This document shows positions 15,001-21,324 of a DNA stretch of 64,000 nt, in pieces. Below the pieces are notes generated by a model that was not told the DNA's origin, made no database searches, and was given only the letters and a program-made list of their open reading frames with translations. The stretch is taken from contig JACRIK010000012.1 in the NCBI GenBank assembly GCA_016235865.1, positions 50,448-114,447 on the forward strand. Direction: 5' to 3'. A program made the translations under genes and the position numbers. This DNA comes from Planctomycetota bacterium. GTDB taxonomy: Bacteria; Planctomycetota; MHYJ01; JACQXL01. Position 1 is the stretch's first letter. Each line of letters opens with the position of its first letter.

Positions 15001-18000
15001 CAGCCGGCTTATTCGTTGGGATTCGCTGGGTTCTATCGCCGGTGTTAAGATTGAATACTCTAATGATAATGGCTTTAACTGGACTGAGGAGACAGTTACC
15101 ACAAATACCAGCGGTTCTAACCTGTATTCCTGGTTAGTTCCGGATGTCATCGTGCCTGACTTCAGGTGCCTGGTCCGGGTAGTTGACATCAATGATACGG
15201 CCGTGTCTTCCACTTCAGGCGCCTTTAAGATACGCGGTGACTTTAGTATCAGCCAGCCCATCAGCACCACAATCGCCGCAGTCTATGATGCCGCTTATAA
15301 TCCGACTCCTCTTAGTATTATCTGGAATCGCATTGGCTCTATCAATTATGCCGGGCTGTATTATTCTACAGATGGTTTTGCCGGTTTTACTCCGCCCACG
15401 CCCACGGCTAATACCGGGGTTATTACCACCAGCGCCGACGCTGCACTGGGCAACTATTCCTGGCGTGTACCTGATAAAATATCTTCCAACGTCAGGGTTC
15501 GTATCTATGACTCGGCTGATAATACCGTCTATAAGGAATCACAGACATTCAAGATTAAGGGTGATTTCATCATCAATTCACCCAAGGCCAGCTATGAGTG
15601 GCTGGTCTATGACGCGGTCAAGCATCCGATTACCTATCCGATTACCTGGAATACGGTTGGAACCATCTCCAGGGTAAATCTTGAATACTGGTCTACCTTG
15701 TTGGATAATTGGGCGCCTATTTACCCGGACTACAACAATACCGGCAGTTATAACTGGCAGGTTGAGAATGATATTTCTTATGACACCGAGGCATTTGATG
15801 TAAAAGTGCGTATAAGCCACATTGATGACCCAACATCCTATAAAAACTCAGAGGGCTTTAAGATACGTTCCAGAATTCAGGTGACTGACCCGATTACCAA
15901 CACGGCCTGGATTGTGACCAAGCAATGCCCGATTACCTGGACCACCACCGGCACGGTTCCGCTGGTTCGGATTGACTACCTGAGCGCCATTACCGGCGGT
16001 TGGGTTAATATTGTAAATAACGAGCCCAATGACGGCGCTTATGACTGGACCGTTCCCAACGATATCACTCAGGATTTCTCCACCCAGGTTAGGGTCCTTG
16101 ATACCAGGGACACCTCCATTATTTCCCCCACGTATTACTCCCAACTGTCGCCGGGATTTAAGATTAGGGGCGAATTCACGGTCCAGCAACCCAATAGCGG
16201 ACTGGAGCAATGGGATGTCGGCACGAGTTATCCGATTACCTGGACCCAGTTGGGCACGATTCCCAATGTCAAGCTGGAATATACCCAGAACGGGCTCTGG
16301 ACCGATACCTTGCCTATAATTGCCGCGCTCAGCAACACCGGCACCTATAACTGGACTATACCCAATAAGATTACCCCGGCCACCTCGACGGTCAAGGTCA
16401 GAATCTCCGATACCCGCGACTCCACGGTCTATGACGATTCCAACAACGGATTCAAGATTCGCGGCCGGTTCAATGTTACCTATCCTAATGCCTCGGGTAT
16501 CCAACTGGATGTCGGCACGCCTTATACCATCACCTGGACCACGGACGGGACTGTGCCGGATGTCAAACTGGAATACTCCAAGGATAACTTTGCTTCGGAT
16601 ATCCATACGATTATTACCACAACGCCAAACGGCAATTCTTATGTCTGGACCGTGCCTAATGACATCACGCCGGCCACCTCCACGGTCCGGGTCAGGGTGG
16701 CTGATGTGCGCGACTACGACGCCAGGGACGATTCTAATAACCCCTTCAAGATTCGGGCCAAGTTCACCGTGGCCTCGCCCAATGCCACAGACACCTGGAC
16801 CAGGGGCGAGACCAGGCCGATTTCCTGGACCAATACCGGCACTGTGCCTGATGTTAAAATTGAATACTCCACGGATAACTTCGCCTCGGCCATCACCACC
16901 ATTATGCCGATTCTGGTTAACGGGACCGGCTCAGGCGCCGTCTATAACTGGACTGTGCCTGATGACATCACCTCGCCGAACTTTACGGTCAAGGTTCGTA
17001 TTTCTGATACCCGCGACTATGAGGCCCGGGATGACTCGGACAACGCCATAAAGATAAAGGGTAACTTTATCGTGGGGTATCCCAACGGCGCTGAACAGCT
17101 GAAGGTGGGCCAGAATTGCACCATCACCTGGACCACTATCGGCACTATACCCACAGTCAGACTGGAATATTTCTATAACAGCACCTGGACCGCTATAGCC
17201 CCGTCTGTGGTCAACACCGGCTCATATACCTGGCCGGTGCCGGATAAGATAACCCTGCCGCCTTCGGACTACAGCGTTTTAATCAGGGTGTCCGATACCC
17301 GCGACCCGGACGTGACCCTGGATAGCTCGGACAACCCCTTTAAGATTAAGGCGGATATGGTTGTGGTTTATCCCAACGGCGATGAGAATCTGTTGGTTGG
17401 TACCGATGAGCCGATTACCTGGACCGTGGTCGGGACCGTGCCCAATGTCCGGCTGGAATACTCAATGGACGACTTCTTAGACCCGGCCAAGACCGTGACC
17501 ATCACCACGCTGGCGAATATCAGCGGGACCAATACCTACACCTGGCGTGTGCCTGACGACATCTCGGCCGGTAAGATTACCAGGGTCAGGGTGGTGGATA
17601 CCCGTGATGCGCCGGCCTATCCGCCGGCCTTGACCGGCTCTTGCGATACCTCCGACTCCGGCTTCAGGATTAAGGGCTGGTTTGATATCACCTCCCCGGC
17701 GCTTAATGACGCTTATATTGTGGGCCGCCAGCAACCCATCACCTGGACCACCTTCGGCACCATGCCCACGGTTAAACTGGAATATTCACTGGATAACTTC
17801 AGCAGTGTTATTACCACTATTGACCCGGCCATCCCGGGCATCACCGGGACCAATGTCTATTTATGGACCGTGCCCGATGACATTGTGGCGATAGCCGACG
17901 GCGTCAGGGTCAGGGTAACGACTGTAGTTCCCGATGACCCGGAGATTAACGATGTATCGCCTGGATTCAAGATTAAGGCCGATATCCGGGTTATCTCGCC

Positions 18001-20593
18001 GGACGGCGGCGAAAGATGGGTCACCAACCGGACCGAAACCATCTCCTGGGCCATTACCGGCACGGTGCAACTCGTCAATATATACGTCTCTACGGACAGT
18101 TTCGTCAGCAATATCTACGCCGTTGCTACCAACACGCCGAACACCGGTTCTTACTTATGGCAGATACCTGATTTCGGCGGCTTAGAGGACCAGAGCAAGG
18201 TCAGAATCTGCGATAGCCGCGATTTAGAGGTCTATGGCCAGAGCCCGGCGGTCTTTAGGATTGATTACTACTATATCACCTTTAATGTGTTGGATGCGGT
18301 GACTAATGAGCCGATGAAGACAATGACATATCAGGACCCGACTCGCAGTTTAACGATGTACCCGGTAAGCTCCGGTGTTTCCATCCCTTATGCTTATAGC
18401 ACCAATCACAACTCCATATTTACCAAGATGGGATATCTGGATACCGGCGTGGACAATTGGGATGCCAATGCCGATAGGATATTCACCATTAAAATGGAGG
18501 GTTCGGTAGTCCATTCCTGGCAGATACCGGTTGATTTTAAGTATAATCCGGCCAACAATACCCTGGTTGCTACCTCCTGGTTTATGAGAGATGGTTTAAT
18601 GATGCCGGTATACAGTCCGGAAGGCGACCGGCTCTTGACCAATCTGCGCCTTGATATCTATGATGAGACCGCGAACCTGGTCCAGGCGTTGGAATCAGAT
18701 GCAGCCAGAGATGACGGGGTCTTTATCATCAACTGGGCCAATACCAATTTACAGGAAAACACCACCTACTGGGCCAAGGCGGAAATCACCTATTCAGGTT
18801 CGCCTTATCGTTCGGCCCTGACCTATAATATCAATATCCCGGCCAAACTGCAGGCCATCCAGCAGGCCACCGCCGGATTGGGTACCCAGATGACTGCCGT
18901 GGTCAGCAACACTGCCGCGACCAAGACCACTACCGACAGCATAAAGAGCGATACCGAGAACATCCGCAATTCGGTCCAGTCACTGGGCCTGGTCCCTGAA
19001 ATGACCGAGAATCTGGCCAAGATCAGCGAGGACCTGTCCGGAAATGTCGGCGACATCAAAAAGATGGTCCGCGATGAAATAACCGGCCAGTTTAAGCGGG
19101 GCACCTTGAGCGAAATCATTACCCGCTATACCGTGGTTAAGTCAGGCGATACGGTGCCTATCAGGTACCGCGTCCTGGGCAAAGGGCTGACGCCGGTCAT
19201 GGATGTATACAATAACAATAATAAACTGGTTAAAAGCGCATGGATGGCTGAGAAGATTACTACTTCGGATGATACCGAAGGCGGTATCTATGAAGCATTG
19301 CTTAAATTTGAGACCTCCTGGCTGACCGGCGAGTTTACGGTGATTTGTTCCGAATCGACCACCAAGGCCATGGATAGCATGGTGATTACGGTCATCACCA
19401 CCTCGCTGGAAGAAATCGGCAGCGCCTCGAATTCCCTGATGGGCACGATTAATCAGAATAAAGACCTCAAACCCAAACTCGATTCAATAAACGGCCAGCT
19501 CAATTCTATTCTCGCTTCGGTCAGCACTATTCCCAAGTCAGCGGCCGAGGGCAAGATTGACTCCAATATGCTTAACCAGATTAACGGCGGGGTTGGCGAT
19601 ATCCTCAAGAAACTCAGGGACTTTGCCGGCTCACAGGGTTATAACTTCGATACCATCGTCCAGACCGTCACCACTGCCCAGGAAGGCAGCATCAAAGAGG
19701 TGCTCAATAAAATAGCGGCATTAGATGCGCTCCAGAGAGTCAGCAACCAGATACTGGAACGCACCGCCCAGAAGTATGTCATAGACGTCCATTATGAATG
19801 GGGCTCTATCAAGATAAAGATAATGGTGGCTAACAAGAGCGACGAGCCGCAGCAGATAGAGGTGATTTCATACCTGCCGCCGGAATTGAGGCCCGAAAAT
19901 GTCCTGGAGAAGGGCGATTTTAAGGTCGAATATGACCCGGAAAAAGGCGTATGTTTTGCCGCGCTGCCGGTTTCTCCGACACTGGGCGCGAGAGAAATAC
20001 GGACGTATGAAATCACCGTCGAAGACGTCTGGGTCATCCGTGAAGAGGGAGATGATGGACTCCAGAAGAGAGAACAGGACACCAGAACCTACTTTGAGAA
20101 ACTGAAAAAGGGATCACCCGCCTATGCGCTCGGCAGTGGTTTGGTGGAGAAGATAGCGGATATACTAACTGATATTAGAGATCTGCAGGGCTCTAAAAAT
20201 AAGATAACAGTAGAAAGATATATCTCTAACTATCACGATAACAAAGAGAAACTTATCAAGGTTGATAAATATATAGATGCCTTGAGGAAGCTGGTTTATC
20301 CGGAACTGGCTGAAAATGGGTCGCCATTCAGTCTGGCCGGCCTGGGCAAGCTGGGCGCCGGAAAGGGCATGCTGGGCGGCGGTGAATCAGACAAGACCCT
20401 GGGTATTACCGCCGAGAAATCCTGGCTGGTGATTCTGATAGTCCTGGCCTTCTTAGGTATACTCTCGGTGGTCTTCTTCTTCATCTGGCAGTCGCATCTC
20501 AAGAAGTCACGGGTCTCGCCCGAACTGACCAATATCAGTCCGGAATCGGTCCTGATGCCGGAGGTCGGGAAATCAGGGGAAGAGCGAAGGTAG
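2..20593 (+). CDS. Giant cell-surface repeat protein, 5' end outside window
   Basis: The frame is open to the left edge, and the codons before the first GTG (position 17) already match the repeat core, so the gene begins upstream; at least 6,860 codons are visible. Counting the junction motif FKIRG or FxIKG gives about 60 units of roughly 100 residues up to codon ~6083. A unit reads: beta strand after the junction, W.VG, ITWT..G.I..VK.EYS, NTGSY.W.VPD, VRV.D. This resembles the Kre9/KNH-like Ser/Thr-rich beta-sandwich family found in bacterial surface proteins. The last ~770 residues are different: a beta domain, two Ser/Thr/Asn-rich probable coiled-coil stretches (around 6280-6350 and 6470-6560), another beta domain, one transmembrane helix near 6802-6826 and a short basic tail. 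I infer a membrane-anchored adhesin or surface fibre with the repeats outside. Ligand unknown. Confidence 0.9.
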   Translation, partial: GAIPAVEVHYSKLGDFSDAVLLQTTDPNNNHNDQNGWLWTIEDSRDTFPNKTGKIRVRQVSDTNVYDINDAPFKIRGQISVITPTNGDIWVVGEDRYVTWTCQGKINQVEIRYTLDNEGDGYPVTQSIGTAPIASSNGTQYYGPWTVPNKIYNQIKVKVFDYNDNAVEGISTGLFTIRGKLEITEPLSNTKWSVGSPGIINWNPTGSIGSIQVQYLQKNTDPLVDGNWTTITTTDASAGGYTWGSVADVITPSALVRLKPATPWRSNTVVSEPFTINSKVQVGKPVLSDPYFVYNTPTQNNTYKITGTYTGTVSNVKIQYNVNDGAWQDIGVISTTGANTFGYDWQVRDNISGNVNIQVLDADTGHPSSESPESSQFSIKGYLKVMTPTAGALWTAQETRSIVWAAAGTPLAGLFDKVLIDYTSNASSGTPTWTPIVTLPGINNISSTGNTYPISVTDVVSDDCRIRVVGVDALHSDVIAESGIFTIRGYVQVVSPTALDAFTVAQTPVKIRWNKSNAVNKVAIYYRADGGGWQPIDTAYSGGGGSNAYEYDWTVPDAISGDVEVRVVDMTDATMASGDRSESLSGSFDIRGKIEAIAAPVTDDAWIVDKQKTISWTVTGSVAKVMIYYSTDNFATVTKTVTTVAVNATDVGTPYAHPTAGSGKGTYLWTLPDDIQKDVWIKVLPTDPVATGFCTPKTSGKFKIRGELKVTRPNSSTYWICNTQEPIQWEVVGSAITRLNIAYIEYNPDDSVAETTVFDTNVVATDTVIALPKYGRTYTWTVASDLSPYDPNTRVKIRISDAGGNADDDVSDAYFEIRPQIVISAPQTSDIWLISDTKSISWTWKGPATTPIKVELQKDGGVWEDLTAAVAPANPQASVGIVSWLVQDKISPNIKIRVSNANNPTNVQSTSGQFTIRGAVNSISAPAINEKWVVNDSKNIDWNQSGTFRVYIQHSKDDFASDIKNLTELTGTPGANSYFWGPIPNQIDYYGLGKIRVIDKNNSTVSKTMDSNFKVLGALRLDQPNGGTTYEVDQDIAVGWTTVSGSGTTIPNIDLHYSINDGGAYPDPAQKIATYANPGVDTKTWRVPDKIGQTVRVRVRDSAYPADVLDPSDASFRIKGKITSVVSPTAGAEITVGSPLTVTWNCVGTFPDVQFQYSRNNGVSWTDITSISTNVSGTNTFVWNIPAGELIDSSECYIKVKTLDTDWQGLSKDSGKFTIKGNVTIATPVGSSDFTVAQTNRTISGTKSAGISKIKLQWRKDGGSWNDITELTGLEGSTTWSYNTWTIPDAISDNVQVKATDTTDLAIGSASAPESAGFKVRGKIEAVTNIASGESLAVGSAKTISWTFTGTVTQAKLYYSTDNFATITKTIATVDMSAPKQAYSHPTAASGIHDYLWTVPDDISSTVKVKVAPTLPVSEGFSAPALSNEFKIVGQFTSVQWPQAGLTYEVGDTSKTIRWRVIGGSMKNVKITYKKTPASSEVTIVNSTPATDTPYSGNEYNGKYDWTQGVADAISGNVQIFIYDADNLAVSIPSPSFKIRGKLAVTYPNTGTERWEVGQNYPITWTSVGSVEFVKIEYSADNGSLWNTIDPVYANISGTNVYSSPWTIPSTITSQALIKVTDSSAYTSDTDLICSDPSDNNFKVVGKLSFTSANANYDVGEQINFQWNATGRINSVNIYYSTDNFASVTNTVATGITSTAGSNSYLWTIPNNFPAGDLNKDLRFRVFDANVDPTVRVYTDTAATSRIHGKFTVDYPNPGAPGGESWVVGENRPVTWTTVGLVTSVNVLYTIDGSNYLTFTGGAGVVNTPNGTTGISTIVPDAISNIFKVRVVAANDSYAKDDSDSEFYLKGKIDVLTPTASTRWQVSDSQDIIWRVTGSIPNVKITYDTNSGDDGYLNVISASAPATYTQISTYLWEGKCTWNIPDIAGIIGDKLRIKISTIDGNWQNLASNTLDFKVRGKIEVVAPNGGETYLVYNSPRQTTLYPIQWRVTGTGVTSVRIGVSATGTYNTILITSTSGTGLYTYNWPVSDTVTTAGLVKIWDNNYPGDTPEPVNDLSNAIFNIKSKLELTAPITTTVWEVGQPGQFTWESAGSIGDVVLEYKKADGNWESIVTTTSNAPGSYSYSWPSVANVITTTAKVRIRPVNTVYADIQESPAFSIKTRLAVDKPDGSVDYLVCNPPYQASTYPISWTYSGTVNQVQLQYKSGAGAWTPITTTSAGSAGKGIYDWQVPNAINGSVYIKVIDMDSGHPASVSPDSSEFKIKGKLIVDAPATGNEWTYQENRTITWTAVGSTGNVKVEYSLTDGATWEATTINDSAATVSGTNNTTSWSIPDVVSSTCRVRVSTTDGWQNVSAMSGKFTIKGKLQLVSHTGSEVLKVGDYLVVTGTKSLAVKKIKVEFGNDSDDYPNQTWETLIDNYTVDTGTTTWSFNSSDVAWTIPDKISPNTTTPLARIRITDKTDYPAIALQSTADNLKVIGKVSLTVAGSSPWLNDLWYVGSSQYITWTATGTVSPVNIYYSPNGITWTQIGSNIVSGSGSRAWNWDPVRDEVVAGYTARIRVTDARDEAISGTSQAFKVRGLLTLNAPSPGTPEIYRVGQTKNIQWTSTADSISSVELYYVKEGTPVLITTTASVKGSSNSYPWVIPNGGISEDVKVRVIAVIDSNVNSTGNVFYIKPELSVTSPGGASGEIYTVGQAVPITWTCVGTQPAAVNIYYDKSDENWVLLYSGHANVSGTNTASPAWTITDSSLAPAVRIQVRHPSDAAVSATSTYAFKVKGDFTNIRLDPAPGANGARVGQSYAIKWDKVGPVANVYLRYSNDDFNTVDKPVTTAAIANSGSYSWTIPDDIGLSWKVRVIDVSDSAVSNTMAAGFKIRGNFIVSDPSGGQYWRVDESQPVTWTTNGNISLVAIDYSRDGSAWIELMTKDDNTPNGTTSVNITVPDAITQTFQLRIRDRNDSTVWNPSNTLNVRGKFLVTQPLGTAIWKVGENNEIKWETTGSVQSVRLDYSVISGTDNYPYAITDSTPATSSLKAGNVYYGSYMWNNLPNIVGDYVRVRVKTIGSDWQNIDAESANFKVRGKLAVTYPNDSGITLTVGTKITVTWNTIGTVSNVELRYSTDGGSTYPNLIATGIANTGKYPDDGSGWTIPNNISKQCKIRVECMDHPADDPKVAGISANNFTIRGLLNVTQPASSDIWPVGQTKTIIWDVTGSVGNVIVEYRKVDGTWETGDTIATVDCTTPTQYSVNWVVDDAISATAKVRVRPVLDRADIAESQPFKIMGFVQVTKPNTIGEILRVGDIYTIKWAISGTMNTVKLEWSTNGIAGPWNYIDTVGAGLTGGEYNWPVSDTISGNVLIRVADSAIPEANDDSPQVLIKGKLRLDAPKGNESYLPMIIGNTYGITWTAQGSIANIVIEYTKDYSPTGTTVWITPPITTTYSNPGSNCYYWTLPLDTETTSNARIRVRNIADMSDIYSELMSTSSFRIRGNLEVTEPISGTVYVVNAPLDIKWNKSVGITQVKLEWYDPINLQWNTIGAPPIDAGGGNTYGSYAWNAPDCISGDVKIRISDWADPTTIDEGDKFRIKGNLVVGAPNGNEQWTVGTTKQITWTMTGSIQNVNIYYDVTSAFTAPVKINALPVNASLLSYDWVVTNAISANVWVKITDAGYETGTYDISNNPFMIKGALVLNSPVGGEEWIVGEKRFITWTATGTIPFVELKYSIDGGLDNYPYVITSSAPSGLGTYGYEWTIPQVNLSVANQMKVRVLDARPAFSSIVYNPPLDDFKIKGDFTVGSPANGDIRLVGIETPITWTWVGYIPNVKLEYSTDAAHTIWNTIITSTANSGSYNWLTPGNTGDLSGTVQIRVSNAADSDVKKTSTGDFRIRDRFDITYPEGSATQVAEQTNQPISWTSVSPAGKLINVRLQWSRDDFSSDINDIIVSTANDGYHLWTIPSNISSAVKVRVYSVDDPPIVGDDGASAKSQPAFKIKGNLELTNPAGNINWYVQDPQTIQWNTYGLIEQVKVEYSIDDGISYPYVITASHPAGVGSGSCPWSVQDHYTDKLRIKVTDVSSYTTDLDLKIYNESPAYTTTAMNKIRSKIDAVGVPAIAMIDNWYNITWTRTGSIPTVKIEYFKGATATEITPSTDGMTNTYSWQVPNDIYYGAFIRVSDTRDYNVRKDSASFDIKGSITVGSPVTGTAWVALSTQPITWSWTGAIGEVQIEYSTDDFTLDENRFTITTCPNTGSYGWSVPDRIVYSPTLKVRVRNTADLSVASKSGGFKIRGAFPTIISPVGTDIWEASSSHTISWTTTGSINNVDLLYSTDDFGSAITPISIGLLNTGSYSWGVPNIVSNNVKIRIRDTNDPTLVYKDMADPFDVVARIQVTKPLLNDIYRTGELYQIKWRIWGLVPDIQIQISTDVAHTTWDTLSGMPISNTSSSDGSVEGVYNWTVPMNKMSENVLLRVQDSRYPTLVYGESAGFKIKGSIKITAPILNDEYIVYKAGTYETKHNITWVVSGTGVGDVKLQYFMPGEYPASPTDITTFAASQGTNNYQWQVPDRIASGVRVRVIQANDVLTVDDSQTFYIKGKFWMTELPKTLYTVGEGLTISWTWTGGIANVKIEYSKDNFVAHFGEIRPSESNSGSYSWQVPNDITTAEIVKLRVSSAADPNTNDTTDTPFKIKGSFPAVWPTESNLTVYKGESKTITWTTNGTMDLVKLEYSTDGGTTWILPEIINNLSNENFYAWTVADAITTTARIKVSYAEDTTPSSPFGISPVNFKIMGKVTVDQPSPVTLTWVVGTTPKIQWTTTGTIPRVKIEYSEDDFQSDINTITEMDCGPQGNYEYNWNIPITHTLRAHSNWKVRISDTRYPNVVSKSVNGFKLRGDFAWLNPLGNEIWSVGEDRTISWTTTGLINNVKVEYTRDNWVNTFNVLGVDSTMPNNVNGNTNYTWSVPDFITSDIRVKLRVSDGNDPTVYKVSPVILPNTGTLKIRGMLSVTAPVAGNTWMYNTSRLIRWDSLGSIAGVKIEYSNDNGFNWTEETVTTNTSGSNLYSWLVPDVIVPDFRCLVRVVDINDTAVSSTSGAFKIRGDFSISQPISTTIAAVYDAAYNPTPLSIIWNRIGSINYAGLYYSTDGFAGFTPPTPTANTGVITTSADAALGNYSWRVPDKISSNVRVRIYDSADNTVYKESQTFKIKGDFIINSPKASYEWLVYDAVKHPITYPITWNTVGTISRVNLEYWSTLLDNWAPIYPDYNNTGSYNWQVENDISYDTEAFDVKVRISHIDDPTSYKNSEGFKIRSRIQVTDPITNTAWIVTKQCPITWTTTGTVPLVRIDYLSAITGGWVNIVNNEPNDGAYDWTVPNDITQDFSTQVRVLDTRDTSIISPTYYSQLSPGFKIRGEFTVQQPNSGLEQWDVGTSYPITWTQLGTIPNVKLEYTQNGLWTDTLPIIAALSNTGTYNWTIPNKITPATSTVKVRISDTRDSTVYDDSNNGFKIRGRFNVTYPNASGIQLDVGTPYTITWTTDGTVPDVKLEYSKDNFASDIHTIITTTPNGNSYVWTVPNDITPATSTVRVRVADVRDYDARDDSNNPFKIRAKFTVASPNATDTWTRGETRPISWTNTGTVPDVKIEYSTDNFASAITTIMPILVNGTGSGAVYNWTVPDDITSPNFTVKVRISDTRDYEARDDSDNAIKIKGNFIVGYPNGAEQLKVGQNCTITWTTIGTIPTVRLEYFYNSTWTAIAPSVVNTGSYTWPVPDKITLPPSDYSVLIRVSDTRDPDVTLDSSDNPFKIKADMVVVYPNGDENLLVGTDEPITWTVVGTVPNVRLEYSMDDFLDPAKTVTITTLANISGTNTYTWRVPDDISAGKITRVRVVDTRDAPAYPPALTGSCDTSDSGFRIKGWFDITSPALNDAYIVGRQQPITWTTFGTMPTVKLEYSLDNFSSVITTIDPAIPGITGTNVYLWTVPDDIVAIADGVRVRVTTVVPDDPEINDVSPGFKIKADIRVISPDGGERWVTNRTETISWAITGTVQLVNIYVSTDSFVSNIYAVATNTPNTGSYLWQIPDFGGLEDQSKVRICDSRDLEVYGQSPAVFRIDYYYITFNVLDAVTNEPMKTMTYQDPTRSLTMYPVSSGVSIPYAYSTNHNSIFTKMGYLDTGVDNWDANADRIFTIKMEGSVVHSWQIPVDFKYNPANNTLVATSWFMRDGLMMPVYSPEGDRLLTNLRLDIYDETANLVQALESDAARDDGVFIINWANTNLQENTTYWAKAEITYSGSPYRSALTYNINIPAKLQAIQQATAGLGTQMTAVVSNTAATKTTTDSIKSDTENIRNSVQSLGLVPEMTENLAKISEDLSGNVGDIKKMVRDEITGQFKRGTLSEIITRYTVVKSGDTVPIRYRVLGKGLTPVMDVYNNNNKLVKSAWMAEKITTSDDTEGGIYEALLKFETSWLTGEFTVICSESTTKAMDSMVITVITTSLEEIGSASNSLMGTINQNKDLKPKLDSINGQLNSILASVSTIPKSAAEGKIDSNMLNQINGGVGDILKKLRDFAGSQGYNFDTIVQTVTTAQEGSIKEVLNKIAALDALQRVSNQILERTAQKYVIDVHYEWGSIKIKIMVANKSDEPQQIEVISYLPPELRPENVLEKGDFKVEYDPEKGVCFAALPVSPTLGAREIRTYEITVEDVWVIREEGDDGLQKREQDTRTYFEKLKKGSPAYALGSGLVEKIADILTDIRDLQGSKNKITVERYISNYHDNKEKLIKVDKYIDALRKLVYPELAENGSPFSLAGLGKLGAGKGMLGGGESDKTLGITAEKSWLVILIVLAFLGILSVVFFFIWQSHLKKSRVSPELTNISPESVLMPEVGKSGEERR

Positions 20594-20600
20594 GGGATTT

Positions 20601-20630
20601 ACCCCCACACCAATACATTGGTATGGGGGT
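20601..20630 (+). terminator. Hairpin just after the giant gene
   Basis: Two 14-base arms, ACCCCCACACCAAT and ATTGGTATGGGGGT, pair with one mismatch around a two-base loop, seven bases after the stop codon. There is no T-run after it, and the next gene's ATG follows eight bases later. It may stop or protect the giant transcript, or control the small helix-turn-helix gene. Confidence 0.5.
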
Positions 20631-20638
20631 GTACTACT

Positions 20639-20884
20639 ATGCCATATCCGCACCAATTTATTAAACTCACACCGGAAGAGAAAAAGAAGGTCTCGTTTTG
20701 GCTGGAACGTTATGCCCTAATCGGCCGGTATAACAAACGCCGGCGCCTCCAGATTCTTTATCTATCAGACCAGCAGATTGGGTTTAAGCGGATTGCCCAA
20801 CGGCTTAAATACCATTACGATACCGTCAGATGGAACATCTACCTCTATAGAAAACAGGGGTTAAAACCTTTCATTCCGGAATAG
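20639..20884 (+). CDS. Orphan helix-turn-helix protein, transposase N-terminus-like
   Basis: An 81-residue basic protein. The segment RRRLQILYLSDQQIGFKRIA, followed by a second helix pair and KQGLKPF, matches the homeodomain-like DNA-binding region at the N-terminus of IS630-type transposases. No catalytic DDE part follows: the frame stops at 20884 and non-coding sequence leads into a tandem array. The ATG at 20639 is preferred because an earlier GTG at 20618 lies inside the hairpin. It could be a transposase remnant, or a small DNA-binding protein that belongs with the adjacent 22-bp array. Specific function unknown. Confidence 0.6.
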   Translation: MPYPHQFIKLTPEEKKKVSFWLERYALIGRYNKRRRLQILYLSDQQIGFKRIAQRLKYHYDTVRWNIYLYRKQGLKPFIPE

Positions 20885-20968
20885 CCATTCACACCTTCAG
20901 TAATTGATGCCCCTTATCTTTCAATGACTTAGGGCAAGATACCCCTATACCCCCCTGGATAGAGCCCC

Positions 20969-21276
20969 TCTCTGAGGGCGATAGAGGTCCTCTCTGAGGG
21001 CTATAGACCACCTCTGGCGAGGCGGGAGAGATTCTCTCTGAGGGCCATAGACCACCTCTGGCGAGGCGATAGATGTTATCTCTGGGGGCTCTACCTCACC
21101 ACTGGCGAGGTGGTAGATGTTATCTCTGGGGGCTATACCTCACCTCTGGCGAGGCGATAGGGGTTATCTCTGGGGGCTATACCTCACCTCTGGCGAGGCG
21201 ATAGGGGTTATCTCTGGGGGCTATACCTCACCACTGGTGAGGCGATAGAGGTTAGAGGGCGAGGCAATGCCACCTC
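20969..21276. repeat. 22-bp tandem repeat array 1 (44-bp alternating)
   Basis: Fourteen consecutive 22-bp units. Two types alternate, giving a 44-bp period. Type A runs TCTCTGGGGGCTATACCTC plus ACC; type B runs TCTGGCGAGGCGATAGGGG plus TTA. The last unit is degenerate. CTAT with CCTCACC of A can pair with GAGG with ATAG of B, so each 44-mer can form an imperfect hairpin. No unique spacers lie between units. A C-rich leader (20942-20956, CCCCTATACCCCCCT) is identical to the leader of array 2. Confidence 0.9.
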
Positions 21277-21324
21277 TTATTTTTCTTGTATGGCTTATAG
21301 AGGAATGGTATATTCATCTATACT

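Noticed and set aside
15848..16606. Minus-strand ORF of 252 codons inside the giant gene
   Set aside because: Low-complexity Gly/Asn/Arg/Ile protein produced by the complement of repeated codons; no start signal.
20969..21276. CRISPR array
   Set aside because: Units follow one another without unique spacers and no cas genes are near; the same holds for the arrays at 38915 and 61473.
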